Source of the DNA: Pelagibius litoralis
GTDB taxonomy: Bacteria; Pseudomonadota; Alphaproteobacteria; Kiloniellales; Kiloniellaceae
Length of the DNA stretch: 64,000 bases
Direction of reading: 5' to 3'
Assembly (NCBI RefSeq): GCF_011683915.1
Contig: NZ_JAAQPH010000004.1
Coordinates: forward strand, 124,001 to 188,000
The notes under the pieces were generated by a model. It ran no database searches. It had not been told where the DNA came from and saw nothing but the letters and a program-made list of their open reading frames with translations. Below, piece by piece: positions 1 through 10,559 of the stretch. Made by a program: the position numbers and the translations under genes. Numbering within the stretch: position 1 is the stretch's first letter; every line of letters begins with the position of its first letter.

Positions 1-615
1 CAGGATATCCGGGCGGCCGGGGGACAGGCCCTGGCGGTACAGGCCGACGTGGCGCGCGAAGACGCGGTCGAGCGGCTGTTCGAAACCGTCGATGCCGAAC
101 TGCCGCCGCTGACCGGTCTGGTCAACAACGCCGGGCTGTCCGGGCTGGTGAACCGGATCGAGGATGCCCCGGCGGAGACCATCCGTCATGTGATGGACTT
201 GAACGTGCTGGGCAGCATCTGGTGTGCGCGCGCCGCCGTCAGGCGCATGGCGCGGCGTCACGGCGGTGACGGTGGCGCCATCGTCAACATCTCCTCCGGT
301 GCTGCGACCCTCGGCAGCCCGGGGGAATACGTCTGGTACGCCGCCTCCAAGGGCGCCATCGACAGCCTGACCGTCGGGCTCGCCCGGGAAAATGCGGGCG
401 ACGGTATTCGCGTCAATGCCGTGGCACCGGGCTTCGTGAACACCGAAATCCACGCCGCCTCCGGCATGCCGGACCGGCTGGAGAAGATCGCCCCCACCAT
501 GCCCATCGGCCGGGCGGCGGAACCGGAGGAGATCGCCGAGGCGGTGCTCTGGCTGCTCTCCGACGCCGCCTCCTACACCACCGGGGCGGTCCTGCGGGTG
601 GCCGGCGGGCGCTGA
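1..615 (+). CDS. SDR family oxidoreductase (5' partial)
   Basis: C-terminal three quarters of a short-chain dehydrogenase/reductase, an NAD(P)-dependent oxidoreductase with a Rossmann fold. The reading frame is open from base 1, so the start codon and the N-terminal glycine-rich nucleotide motif lie upstream of the window; an internal GTG at 49 is not the true start. The structural NNAG motif is at 124-135, followed by the catalytic Ser region (NISSG) and the catalytic YAASK at 337-351. The C-terminal part has the usual PG(F)VNTE and LSDAASYTTGAVL signatures. The substrate cannot be inferred. A weak GGGCGC/GCGCCC hairpin without a T-run follows the stop at 617-634. Confidence 0.9.
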   Translation, partial: QDIRAAGGQALAVQADVAREDAVERLFETVDAELPPLTGLVNNAGLSGLVNRIEDAPAETIRHVMDLNVLGSIWCARAAVRRMARRHGGDGGAIVNISSGAATLGSPGEYVWYAASKGAIDSLTVGLARENAGDGIRVNAVAPGFVNTEIHAASGMPDRLEKIAPTMPIGRAAEPEEIAEAVLWLLSDAASYTTGAVLRVAGGR

Positions 616-659
616 AGGGCGCTTTTCTGCGCCCGCGCTTTAGCCTATGTATCGATCCG

Positions 660-1814
660 ATGGCAGAAGACGACAAGCAGACCGCCGAAGGGGGCAGCGC
701 CGGCCCCCTGACCGCCTATCGCGCCCGGCGGCGCGAAGGGCATCTGCGCCACGATGCCGGCCAGCAGCTGGCGGCGGAGAAGCTGCAGTCCCTGCACAAC
801 GCCCTGCGCCACTATGAGCCGGCCAGCGGCATGGGCGGCTGGAAGGCGCGCCTCGGCCTTGCCCGCCGCCGTAGCGACCCGCCTCTGGGGCTTTATATCT
901 TCGGCGGGGTCGGCACCGGCAAATCGATGCTGATGGACCTTTTCTTTGCCGGCGCGCCGCTGGAAAAGAAACGCCGCGTTCACTTCCACGCCTTCATGCA
1001 GGAGGTGCAGGAACGCCTGCATGTCTGGCGCCAGGACGAAGCCAATGCCGACAAGGCCGATCCGCTGCCGGTCATTGCGGCGGATCTGGCCGAGGAAGCC
1101 TGGCTGCTCTGCTTCGACGAGTTTCACGTCGTCAACATTGCCGATGCGATGATCCTCGGCCGGCTGTTCGAGACTCTCTTCGAACTGGGGGTGGTCGTCG
1201 TCGCGACCTCCAACTGGCCGCCGGACCGTCTTTATGAAGGCGGCCTGCAGCGCGAGCGCTTCCTGCCCTTCATCGAAGTGGTGAAGCAGCGCCTGGATGT
1301 GCTGGAGCTGGACGGCGGCATCGACTACCGCCAGCAACGCCTGAAGGACATCACGACCTATCATGCGCCGCTTGGCCCCAAGGCGGAGGCGGCGCTTGAC
1401 AAGGCCTTTGCCGAACTGACCGAGGGGGCCAGGGCGGCGCCCGACAGCCTGCATTACAAAGGCCGGCAAATCCCCGTGCCCCTGGCGGCGCGGGGGGTGG
1501 CGCGGTTTTCCTTTGCCGATCTCTGCGAGCAGCCCCTGGGCCCCGGCGACTACCTGGCCATCGCCGGGCTCTATCATACCCTGGTGCTGTCCGGCGTGCC
1601 GCTGCTCTCGGCGGAGAACCGCAACGAGGCACGGCGCTTCATGACCCTGATAGACGCGCTCTACGAACACCGGGTGAAGCTGATTGTCGCGGCGGAGGCG
1701 CCGCCGGAAAGACTCTATCCGGCCGGCGACGGCGCGGTCGAATTTCAGCGCACCGTCAGCCGCCTGCAGGAGATGCGCTCGGCCGACTATGTGGCTGCCG
1801 CGCACATGACCTGA
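660..1814 (+). CDS. zapE: Cell division protein ZapE (AFG1-like ATPase)
   Basis: 384-residue AFG1/ZapE-family P-loop ATPase. Walker A is GGVGTGKS at residues 82-89 and Walker B is LLCFDEFH around 149-156, with the family-typical R(R)VHFHAFM segment at about 106-113 and an ATSNWPP sensor region. In E. coli ZapE is an ATPase that associates with the Z-ring and destabilises FtsZ polymers; mitochondrial AFG1 acts in protein quality control. In many alphaproteobacteria this gene precedes mdh and the suc operon, as here. The start ATG at 660 gives the full family length. A 183-bp gap separates it from mdh. Confidence 0.92.
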   Translation: MAEDDKQTAEGGSAGPLTAYRARRREGHLRHDAGQQLAAEKLQSLHNALRHYEPASGMGGWKARLGLARRRSDPPLGLYIFGGVGTGKSMLMDLFFAGAPLEKKRRVHFHAFMQEVQERLHVWRQDEANADKADPLPVIAADLAEEAWLLCFDEFHVVNIADAMILGRLFETLFELGVVVVATSNWPPDRLYEGGLQRERFLPFIEVVKQRLDVLELDGGIDYRQQRLKDITTYHAPLGPKAEAALDKAFAELTEGARAAPDSLHYKGRQIPVPLAARGVARFSFADLCEQPLGPGDYLAIAGLYHTLVLSGVPLLSAENRNEARRFMTLIDALYEHRVKLIVAAEAPPERLYPAGDGAVEFQRTVSRLQEMRSADYVAAAHMT

Positions 1815-3050
<1,236 letters not shown>

Positions 3051-3328
3051 GCACCGGCGCGCTCTTGTTGCGGATCGGCACCGCTGGATCGGCCGGCGAT
3101 GGCGGGAAAAGGCCGGTTGCGGCCCGGCGTCTGTCGGTTGCGCTGCTCCGCCGGGGTGCTAAGGTAGCCCAGAAAGCGGCATCAAAGGCCGTGTCTCGGT
3201 GATTTCGGCGGGGGGCGCCGGGGTGCATGAAGGCGCGGCGGCTGGGACGAAAACGATGTTAGATATCAGGGCGCGGCTTACCGGCTCCGGCTGTCCCATC
3301 TCCTTCAACCACTCTGAAGCGGCGGATC

Positions 3329-4525
3329 ATGAACATTCATGAGTATCAGGCCAAGAGTCTCTTGGCGAAGTTTGGCGTTGCGGTTCCCAAGGGCGGGGTT
3401 GCCTACACGCCCGAAGAAGCGGAGAACGCGGCACGCGAGCTGGGCGGGCCCGTCTGGGTCGTAAAATCGCAGATCCATGCCGGCGGCCGCGGGGCCGGGC
3501 GCTTCAAGGACGATCCCGACGGGCAGGGCGGCGTGCGGGTCTGCAAGTCGCTGGACGAGGTCAAGGAAAACGCCCGCAAGATGCTGGGTCATGTGCTGGT
3601 GACCAAGCAGTCCGGGGCGGCGGGCAAAGAGGTCAAGCGCCTCTATATCGAAGACGGCTGCGACATCGCGCGCGAACTGTACCTCGGTATGCTGATCGAC
3701 CGGGCGACCAGCCGCATTACCATCATGGCCTCGACCGAAGGCGGCATGGAGATCGAAGAGGTGGCAGCCGCCACCCCGGAGAAGATCCTGAAGCTGGCCA
3801 TCGATCCGGCCGAGGGCTACATGGCCTACCACGGGCGCCAGATTGCCTTCGGTCTGGGTCTTGAGGGCAAGCAGGTCAGCGCCGCGGTGAAGTTCATCGG
3901 GGCGATGTACAAGGCCTTCCTCGCGCTCGATGCTTCCATCGTGGAGATCAATCCCCTGGTGGTGACCGGCGCCGGCGAGGTGATCGCGCTGGATGCCAAG
4001 ATGAACTTCGACGACAACGCCCTGTTCCGTCACAAGGATGTGGCGGATATGCGCGACGAAGACGAAGAAGACGCCATGGAGCTGGAGGCCGCGCGCCACG
4101 AGCTCAACTACATCAAGCTGGATGGTCAGGTCGGCTGCATGGTCAACGGCGCCGGCCTTGCCATGGCGACCATGGACATCATCAAGCTCTATGGCAGCGA
4201 GCCGGCGAACTTCCTGGATGTCGGCGGCGGCGCCACCAAGGAGCGGGTGACGGCGGCCTTCAAGATCATCCTTTCCGACAAGAACGTCGAAGGCATTCTG
4301 GTGAACATTTTCGGCGGCATCATGCGTTGCGACGTCATCGCCGAGGGTGTTGTGGCGGCGGCGCGCGAAGTGGAACTGCATGTACCTCTTGTCGTGCGCC
4401 TGGAAGGCACCAACGTGGAACTGGGCAAGAAGATCCTGGCCGACTCGGGCCTGCCGATCGTCTCGGCCGACAATCTGGCCGATGCCGCCGAGAAGGTGGT
4501 GAAGGCCGTGAAGGAGGCAGCATAA
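3329..4525 (+). CDS. sucC: Succinyl-CoA synthetase beta subunit (ADP-forming)
   Basis: 398-residue beta subunit of succinate-CoA ligase, which makes ATP (or GTP) while converting succinyl-CoA to succinate. It has the N-terminal [16 protein letters not shown] start typical of the family, an ATP-grasp domain ([15 protein letters not shown]), the EINPLVV region near residue 208, and the C-terminal ligase/CoA domain with FLDVGGGA and [10 protein letters not shown]. The sucD ATG follows one base after the TAA stop, so the two are translationally linked. First gene of the sucCD-odhAB run. Confidence 0.98.
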   Translation: MNIHEYQAKSLLAKFGVAVPKGGVAYTPEEAENAARELGGPVWVVKSQIHAGGRGAGRFKDDPDGQGGVRVCKSLDEVKENARKMLGHVLVTKQSGAAGKEVKRLYIEDGCDIARELYLGMLIDRATSRITIMASTEGGMEIEEVAAATPEKILKLAIDPAEGYMAYHGRQIAFGLGLEGKQVSAAVKFIGAMYKAFLALDASIVEINPLVVTGAGEVIALDAKMNFDDNALFRHKDVADMRDEDEEDAMELEAARHELNYIKLDGQVGCMVNGAGLAMATMDIIKLYGSEPANFLDVGGGATKERVTAAFKIILSDKNVEGILVNIFGGIMRCDVIAEGVVAAAREVELHVPLVVRLEGTNVELGKKILADSGLPIVSADNLADAAEKVVKAVKEAA

Positions 4526-4526
4526 A

Positions 4527-5402
4527 ATGGCGGTCCTGGTCGACAGCAATACCAAGGTCATCTGTCAGGGTTTCACCGGGGCCCAGGGCACCTTCCACTC
4601 TGAGCAGGCCATGGCCTACGGCACCAAGATGGTCGGCGGCGTCACCCCCGGTAAGGGCGGCGGCACGCATCTGGACCTGCCGGTTTTCGACACCGTGGCG
4701 GAAGCGGTCGGCAAGACCGGCGCCAATGCCAGCGTGATCTATGTGCCCCCGCCGTTTGCGGCCGACGCGATCCTGGAGGCCATCGATGCGGAGGTCGAGC
4801 TGATCGTCTGCATCACCGAAGGCATCCCGGTTCTGGACATGGTGCGCGTAAAGCGCGTTTTGTCCGATTCCAAATCGCGTCTTATCGGCCCCAATTGTCC
4901 GGGCATCATCACGCCGGAAGAATGCAAGATCGGCATCATGCCGGGCCATATCCATTCTGCCGGCAAGATCGGCGTGGTGTCGCGTTCCGGCACCCTGACC
5001 TACGAGGCAGTGGCCCAGACAACCGCGGCCGGCCTGGGCCAGACCACCTGTATCGGTATCGGCGGCGACCCGGTGAACGGCACCAATTTCATCGATTGCC
5101 TGGAGCTTTTCCTGGACGATCCCCAGACCGAGGGGATCATCATGATCGGCGAGATCGGCGGCAGCGCCGAGGAGGACGCGGCAGATTTTTTCAAGGCGTC
5201 AAAGATAAAGAAACCTATTTGTGGTTTCATCGCCGGCGTGACAGCGCCGCCGGGCCGCCGCATGGGCCATGCCGGCGCCATCATCGCCGGCGGTAAAGGC
5301 GGTGCCGACGACAAGATCGAGGCACTGAAATCGGCCGGTTTCCTGGTTGCGGATTCGCCGGCCAGTTTGGGATCGACAATGCTGCAAGCCATGGCAGGCT
5401 AG
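4527..5402 (+). CDS. sucD: Succinyl-CoA synthetase alpha subunit
   Basis: 291-residue alpha subunit of succinate-CoA ligase, carrying the CoA-binding Rossmann domain and the phosphorylated histidine. CoA-binding [14 protein letters not shown] lies near the N-terminus, and [20 protein letters not shown] precedes the ligase domain. The phospho-His is H248 in [10 protein letters not shown]. It pairs with SucC as an alpha/beta complex. A GC-rich inverted repeat separates it from odhA (57 bp gap). Confidence 0.98.
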   Translation: MAVLVDSNTKVICQGFTGAQGTFHSEQAMAYGTKMVGGVTPGKGGGTHLDLPVFDTVAEAVGKTGANASVIYVPPPFAADAILEAIDAEVELIVCITEGIPVLDMVRVKRVLSDSKSRLIGPNCPGIITPEECKIGIMPGHIHSAGKIGVVSRSGTLTYEAVAQTTAAGLGQTTCIGIGGDPVNGTNFIDCLELFLDDPQTEGIIMIGEIGGSAEEDAADFFKASKIKKPICGFIAGVTAPPGRRMGHAGAIIAGGKGGADDKIEALKSAGFLVADSPASLGSTMLQAMAG

Positions 5403-5420
5403 GCGGCGCAGAAAGAAGGC

Positions 5421-5449
5421 GGCCCGGCCCGGTTTCGCCCGGCCGGGCC
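5421..5449 (+). other. Intercistronic GC-rich stem-loop between sucD and odhA
   Basis: Perfect 9-bp inverted repeat GGCCCGGCC (5421-5429) and GGCCGGGCC (5441-5449) with an 11-base loop, ending just upstream of the odhA ribosome site GGAGAAG at 5451. There is no T-run, so it is not a classic intrinsic terminator. It may stabilise or process the sucCD transcript, or moderate odhA translation; function is inferred. Confidence 0.45.
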
Positions 5450-5459
5450 GGGAGAAGCC

Positions 5460-8348
5460 ATGACCATCTATTCCCAGTCGCAAGCCTCTGTTCTCGCGGA
5501 CCTCTATCGCCAGTTCAGCCAGGCCCCCGGAACCGTGGAGCCGCAGTGGCAGGCCTTCTTTGGCGATCTCGACGCAGAGGCCAAAGCGATCATCGAAAAG
5601 CTGAACGGCGGTGCGGCCAACGGCGCGGCCGCGCCTTCGGCGGCCGGTTCGGTCGATGTCGGCGATGCCGGGGTGCGCGCCGCTACCCTGGATTCGATCC
5701 GTGCCCTCATGCTGATCCGCGCCTATCGCGTGCGCGGCCATCTCGAAGCCAACCTCGACCCCCTCGGCCTGAAGCCGCTGGAGCCGCACCCCGAGCTTGA
5801 TCCCAAGAGCTACGGCTTCACCGAAGAGGACATGGACCGTCCGATCTTCATCGACAACGTGCTGGGGCTGGAAACCGCTTCGCTGCGCAAGATCGTCGAG
5901 GTGGTGCGGGCAACCTATTGCGGGACCATCGGTGTCGAGTTCATGCATATTCAGGATCCGGCGCAGAAGGCCTGGATCCAGGAGCGTATCGAATCGATCC
6001 GCAATCAGCCGGACTTCACGGTCAACGGCAAGCGGGCGATCCTTGAGCGCCTGACCGCGGCGGAGACCTTCGAGCAGTTCCTCAACAAAAAGTACACCGG
6101 CACCAAGCGCTTCGGCCTGGACGGCGGCGAATCGATGATCCCGGCGCTGGAGCAGATCCTCAAGCGCGGCGGCCAGCTCGGCCTGAAAGAGGTGGTCATC
6201 GGCATGCCGCACCGCGGACGCCTGAACGTGCTGGCGAACTTCCTCGGCAAGCCCTTCTCGGCGATCTTCTCCGAGTTCGAGGGCGGCGCCGCCCATCCCG
6301 AGGATGTCGGCGGCTCCGGCGATGTGAAGTATCACCTCGGCACCTCCTCCGACCGTGAATTCGACGGCAACGTCATTCACCTCTCGCTGACCGCCAATCC
6401 GTCGCATCTGGAGGCCGTCAATCCGGTGGTGGTCGGCAAGGTCCGGGCCAAGCAGGAGCAGGGCAAGTACAAGGACCGCAGCGAAGTCATGGCGCTGCTG
6501 ATGCACGGCGATGCCGCCTTTGCCGGGCAGGGCCTGGTGCCGGAGACCCTCGATCTGTCGGAGCTGAAAGGCTACCGCATCGGCGGAACCATCCATTTCA
6601 TCGTGAACAACCAGATCGGCTTCACCACCAACCCGGTGAATTCGCGCTCCGGGCCTTATTGCTCCGATGTGGCGAAGATCATCCAGGCGCCGATCTTTCA
6701 TGTGAACGGCGACGATCCGGAGGCGGTGACCCATGTGGCGCGCATCGCGACCGAGTTCCGCCAGTCGTTCAACAAAGACGTCATCATCGACATGTTCTGT
6801 TATCGCCGCTTCGGTCACAACGAAGGCGACGAGCCTGCCTTCACCCAGCCGATGATGTACAAGGCGATCGCCAAGCACCCGACGGCGCGGCAGGTCTACG
6901 GCCAGAAGCTGGTGGGGGAAAGCACCTTCACCCAGGCCGAAGTCGACGGTCTGGTCGAGCAATGGACCGAACGCCTGGAGCAGGACTTTCAGGCGGCCAA
7001 GAGCTACAAGCCCAACAAGGCCGACTGGCTGGAGGGTGTCTGGTCCGGCCTGGATGCGGCCCGCGGTTACGATCCGCGGCGCGGCAAGACCGCGGTCGAG
7101 ACGCCAACCCTGCAGGAAGTCGGTCTGTCGCTGACCAAGGTTCCGGTCGACTTCAAGCTTAACCGCAAGATCGCCCGCCAGCTCGACGCCAAGCGCAAGA
7201 TGATCGAAAGCGGCGAGGGGATCGATTGGGCGACGGCGGAGGCCCTGGCTTTCGGGACGCTGCTGGTGGAGGGGCACCCGGTACGGCTCTCCGGCCAGGA
7301 CAGCAACCGGGGCACCTTCTCGCAGCGCCATGCGGCTTTCATCGATCAGGAGACCGAGGCGACCTACAAGCCGCTGAGCCACATCCGCGAGGAGCAGGCG
7401 CGCCTCGAGATCGTCGACTCGCCGCTCAGCGAGCTGGCGGTGCTCGGCTTCGAATACGGTTTCTCGCTGGCCGAGCCGCGCGCCCTGGTGATGTGGGAGG
7501 CGCAGTTCGGCGACTTCGTGAACGGCGCCCAGATCATCATCGACCAGTTCATTGCCTCGGGCGAATCCAAATGGCTGCGCATGTCCGGCGTGGTCATGCT
7601 GTTGCCGCACGGCTACGAAGGCCAGGGCCCGGAGCATTCCTCCGCCAGAATCGAACGCTTCCTCCAGCTCTGCGGGGAAGACAATCTGCAGGTCGTGAAC
7701 TGCACCACGCCGGCGAACTACTTCCATGCCCTGCGGCGTCAGCTGCACCGCGAATTCCGCAAGCCGCTGATCGTCTTCACGCCGAAGTCGCTGCTGCGGC
7801 ACAAGCGCTGCGTCTCCAAGCTCGACGACTTCGGGCCGGGCAGTTGCTTCCACCGGGTGCTCTACGACGATGATCTGCCGAGCGCGAAGAAGGACGCCAA
7901 GCAGGTGGTCATCTGCTCCGGCAAGATTTACTACGACCTCTTGGAGGAGCGTGAGAAGCGCGGCGTGAAGGATGTTCACTTCCTGCGTCTTGAGCAGCTC
8001 TACCCCTTCCCGGCGGACGCCCTGACGCAGGAGCTGGAACCCTACAAGCACTGCGATCTGGTGTGGTGCCAGGAAGAACCGCGCAACATGGGCCCCTGGG
8101 CCTTCGTCTCCACCTTCATCGAAGAGGTGGCGGAGGAAATCGGCTTTAAGACCCCCCGGCCGCGTTATGCAGGCCGCCATTCCGCGGCTTCTCCGGCGAC
8201 CGGGTCGCACAAGCGCCACGTCAACGAGCAGGCGGCACTGATCGACGATGCCTTGACCCTTGGCAAAAAAGCCGTGGGGCGTATCCAGTCGCGCAAGGCT
8301 GCGATGGAAGAGCGGGAAAAGAAAAGCAAGGGCCAGGCCGCGGAGTAG
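5460..8348 (+). CDS. odhA: 2-oxoglutarate dehydrogenase E1 component
   Basis: 962-residue thiamine-diphosphate-dependent E1o (OdhA/SucA), which decarboxylates 2-oxoglutarate and transfers the succinyl group to the lipoyl arm of E2. The N-terminal E2-binding helix (SVLADLYRQFSQAPGTV) is followed by the pairing of IGMPHRGRLNVLANF, the ThDP region CYRRFGHNEGDEP, and the transketolase-like pyrimidine-binding domain with QDSNRGTFSQRHA. The C-terminal domain contains LYPFPADAL and WCQEEPRNMG. The length is normal for E1o. ATG at 5460 follows GGAGAAG. Next gene is the E2 component (odhB). Confidence 0.98.
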   Translation: MTIYSQSQASVLADLYRQFSQAPGTVEPQWQAFFGDLDAEAKAIIEKLNGGAANGAAAPSAAGSVDVGDAGVRAATLDSIRALMLIRAYRVRGHLEANLDPLGLKPLEPHPELDPKSYGFTEEDMDRPIFIDNVLGLETASLRKIVEVVRATYCGTIGVEFMHIQDPAQKAWIQERIESIRNQPDFTVNGKRAILERLTAAETFEQFLNKKYTGTKRFGLDGGESMIPALEQILKRGGQLGLKEVVIGMPHRGRLNVLANFLGKPFSAIFSEFEGGAAHPEDVGGSGDVKYHLGTSSDREFDGNVIHLSLTANPSHLEAVNPVVVGKVRAKQEQGKYKDRSEVMALLMHGDAAFAGQGLVPETLDLSELKGYRIGGTIHFIVNNQIGFTTNPVNSRSGPYCSDVAKIIQAPIFHVNGDDPEAVTHVARIATEFRQSFNKDVIIDMFCYRRFGHNEGDEPAFTQPMMYKAIAKHPTARQVYGQKLVGESTFTQAEVDGLVEQWTERLEQDFQAAKSYKPNKADWLEGVWSGLDAARGYDPRRGKTAVETPTLQEVGLSLTKVPVDFKLNRKIARQLDAKRKMIESGEGIDWATAEALAFGTLLVEGHPVRLSGQDSNRGTFSQRHAAFIDQETEATYKPLSHIREEQARLEIVDSPLSELAVLGFEYGFSLAEPRALVMWEAQFGDFVNGAQIIIDQFIASGESKWLRMSGVVMLLPHGYEGQGPEHSSARIERFLQLCGEDNLQVVNCTTPANYFHALRRQLHREFRKPLIVFTPKSLLRHKRCVSKLDDFGPGSCFHRVLYDDDLPSAKKDAKQVVICSGKIYYDLLEEREKRGVKDVHFLRLEQLYPFPADALTQELEPYKHCDLVWCQEEPRNMGPWAFVSTFIEEVAEEIGFKTPRPRYAGRHSAASPATGSHKRHVNEQAALIDDALTLGKKAVGRIQSRKAAMEEREKKSKGQAAE

Positions 8349-8393
8349 CACCGACGGCTTTCGGCTTTGCGCCAGAGGATGAGTGAGACAGAT

Positions 8394-10100
8394 ATGGCGA
8401 CAGACATCGTGGTGCCCACCCTGGGCGAATCGGTCAGCGAAGCAACCGTTGCCCAGTGGCTGAAGAAACCCGGCGAAGCGGTTGCGGTTGACGACCCGCT
8501 CGTTGAGTTGGAAACCGACAAGGTAACCCTGGAGGTCAACGCGACCGCCGCCGGCGTGCTTGCGGAGGTGATCGCGGGCGAAGGCGACAACGTGGAAGTC
8601 GGCGCCGTTCTGGGCCGTATCGGCGAGGGCGAAGGCAGTGTTGCGGCGGCGCCCCCGGCGGCCAGCCCGGCGCCGGCCCCAGCAACACCTGATCCGCCAG
8701 CCGCCGCCCCGGTCTCAGCCCCCGCGCCGGCGGGCAACGGCAAGACCATGGAGATCGTGGTGCCGACCCTCGGCGAGTCGGTGACCGAAGCGACGGTCGC
8801 CCAGTGGCTGAAGAAGGCCGGCGATGCGGTTGGCGCGGACGAGGGGCTGGTCGAGCTGGAAACCGACAAGGTTACCTTGGAAGTCAATGCCCCGGCCGCC
8901 GGCAGTCTGCAGTCGATTGCCGCCGAAGAAGGCGCAACCGTGGAAGTCGGGGCGCTTTTGGCGGTCTTCTCCGCCGGCGGTGCCGGGGCTTCGGCAGCGC
9001 CTGCCGCCGCTCCCGCCACGGCGCCCGCCCCTGCGGCCGGTCCTGCGGCTGCGCCGTCCGTGCAGGCTGCGGCTCCCGCTCCCTCGGCGGCGCCGGTCGC
9101 GCTTGATCCTGCAGCGGCTGCCCGCACCGGCGGCAAGATCACCAAGGCGGACCTGGAAGCCTTTTTGACCGAGTCCGCCGTGGGCAAGCTCGGCCCCGCG
9201 GTGCGCAAGCTGGTTGAGGAGAACAAGCTCGATCCGGCGGTCATTCCCGCCAGCGGCAAGGACGGTCGCCTGACCAAAGAGGACGTGGTTGATTTCCTCG
9301 AAGGCAAGACGCAGCCAATTCCGGGGGCGATTCCGAGCCCGGTCTCGGCACCCGCCTCTTCGCCAGCCGCTGCGCCGGCACAGGCGCCTGCCGCCGCCGG
9401 TCCGCGTGAGGAACGGGTGCGCATGCCCAAGCTGCGCCAGACCATCGCGCGGCGTCTGAAGGAAGCGCAGAACACCGCCGCCATGCTGACCACCTTCAAC
9501 GAGGCGGACATGTCGGCGGTGATGGCGTTGCGTGCGCAATACAAGGACGGTTTCGAGAAAAAGCACGGCGTGAAGCTCGGCTTCTCGTCTTTCTTCACCA
9601 AGGCCTGCGTGGCGGCGCTGCAGGAACTGCCGGCGGTGAACGCGCGCATCGACGGCGACGAGATCGTCTACAACAAGTTCTACGACATCGGCATGGCGGT
9701 CTCGACGCCCAACGGCCTGATGGTTCCGGTGATGCGCGACTGCGACAAGCTGGGCTTTGCCGAGATCGAAAAGTCCCTCGGCGAGCTGGCGGCCAAGGGC
9801 CGTGACGGCAAGCTCAGCATGGACGAAATGACCGGCGGCACCTTCACCATCACCAACGGCGGGGTCTTCGGCTCGATGATGTCGACGCCGATTCTGAACA
9901 TGCCGCAGTCGGCCATTCTCGGCCTGCACAAGATCCAGCAACGCCCCATGGCGGTGAACGGTCAGGTGGAGATCCGCCCGATGATGTATCTGGCGCTGTC
10001 CTACGATCACCGCATCATCGACGGGCGCGAGGCGGTCACCTTCCTGGTGCGGGTGAAAGAAGCCATCGAGGACCCGCAGCGCCTGCTGATCGGTATGTGA
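8394..10100 (+). CDS. odhB: Dihydrolipoyl succinyltransferase E2 with two lipoyl domains
   Basis: E2 core of the 2-oxoglutarate dehydrogenase complex. Start ATG 8394 has GAGTGAGA seven bases upstream; an ATG at 8379 and TTG at 8367 are in frame but would add a non-conserved leader. Domains: lipoyl 1 (residues 1-79, lipoyl-Lys K43 in ETDKVTLEV), Ala/Pro linker, lipoyl 2 (about 119-197, K159), second Ala/Pro linker, a half peripheral-subunit-binding motif ([13 protein letters not shown], about 246-258), a complete E3/E1-binding domain (about 264-304), linker, and the acyltransferase domain (about 340-568) with DHRIIDG at 538-544. E2o proteins generally carry a single lipoyl domain, so the duplicated one is unusual. 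The 568-residue length reflects this. The neighbouring odhA and sucCD support E2o rather than E2p. Confidence 0.95.
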   Translation: MATDIVVPTLGESVSEATVAQWLKKPGEAVAVDDPLVELETDKVTLEVNATAAGVLAEVIAGEGDNVEVGAVLGRIGEGEGSVAAAPPAASPAPAPATPDPPAAAPVSAPAPAGNGKTMEIVVPTLGESVTEATVAQWLKKAGDAVGADEGLVELETDKVTLEVNAPAAGSLQSIAAEEGATVEVGALLAVFSAGGAGASAAPAAAPATAPAPAAGPAAAPSVQAAAPAPSAAPVALDPAAAARTGGKITKADLEAFLTESAVGKLGPAVRKLVEENKLDPAVIPASGKDGRLTKEDVVDFLEGKTQPIPGAIPSPVSAPASSPAAAPAQAPAAAGPREERVRMPKLRQTIARRLKEAQNTAAMLTTFNEADMSAVMALRAQYKDGFEKKHGVKLGFSSFFTKACVAALQELPAVNARIDGDEIVYNKFYDIGMAVSTPNGLMVPVMRDCDKLGFAEIEKSLGELAAKGRDGKLSMDEMTGGTFTITNGGVFGSMMSTPILNMPQSAILGLHKIQQRPMAVNGQVEIRPMMYLALSYDHRIIDGREAVTFLVRVKEAIEDPQRLLIGM

Positions 10101-10106
10101 GGGCCG

Positions 10107-10556
10107 ATGGGTGACGCGGGAAGCAAGGGCGGCGGCGACGGGGGCGGCCTCAGCGGGTTCGAGGACCGGCGTCTCAAACGCCTGCTCGACCGTCACGGCG
10201 ATGCCGACTACGAACTCGACCTGACCGGCCTCGACCTGGCCCATGCCATCGGCTCCGTCGACCGCATGGTGGAACGCCAGCGCTTCCGCGACGCGGGACG
10301 TTCGGTTCTGGTGCGCATCGACCCGGCGACGCCCGACAGCGGCGAGACGCACTTCGGCCACCTGGGCCGCCATCTGCTGGACCTGAAGCGGCGCGGACTG
10401 GTCGCCACCCTGGCGCCGCTGGACCCGGCGCGCGGCGCCGGCTTCAACGTCACTCTGCCGGCGGGTAAGGAAACCCTGGCTGAGCCGTCTTCCGAAGGCG
10501 AAACCCTGGCGGAACTGGCACCGGAGGGCGATGACGATGATCCGCCCTCCGCATAA
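10107..10556 (+). CDS. Uncharacterised 149-residue protein downstream of odhB
   Basis: Small hydrophilic protein with a Gly/Asp-rich N-terminus (residues 1-17) and an acidic C-terminal tail ending DDDDPPSA. The middle (about 38-115) reads as LDLTGLDLAHAIGSVDRMV, a conserved-looking VLVRIDP strand and a GRHLLDLKRRGLVATL helix. This strand-helix layout recalls Smr domains (LDLHGxxxxEA...VLxIxGKG) but the diagnostic LDLHG and GKG motifs are absent, so I do not assign it. It begins 6 bp after odhB and is probably cotranscribed; it ends 3 bp from a convergent ABC permease gene. Function unknown. Confidence 0.7.
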   Translation: MGDAGSKGGGDGGGLSGFEDRRLKRLLDRHGDADYELDLTGLDLAHAIGSVDRMVERQRFRDAGRSVLVRIDPATPDSGETHFGHLGRHLLDLKRRGLVATLAPLDPARGAGFNVTLPAGKETLAEPSSEGETLAELAPEGDDDDPPSA

Positions 10557-10559
10557 GGT

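Noticed and set aside
645-1805. 386-residue minus-strand frame opposite zapE
   Set aside because: Shadow; the plus-strand protein has clear Walker A and B motifs.
3305-4561. 418-residue minus-strand frame opposite sucC
   Set aside because: Antisense shadow, His/Arg-rich translation without recognisable motifs.
5199-8351. 1050-residue minus-strand open frame opposite odhA
   Set aside because: It is the antisense shadow of a GC-rich, strongly conserved gene; no domain, no ribosome site, and odhA on the plus strand is certain.
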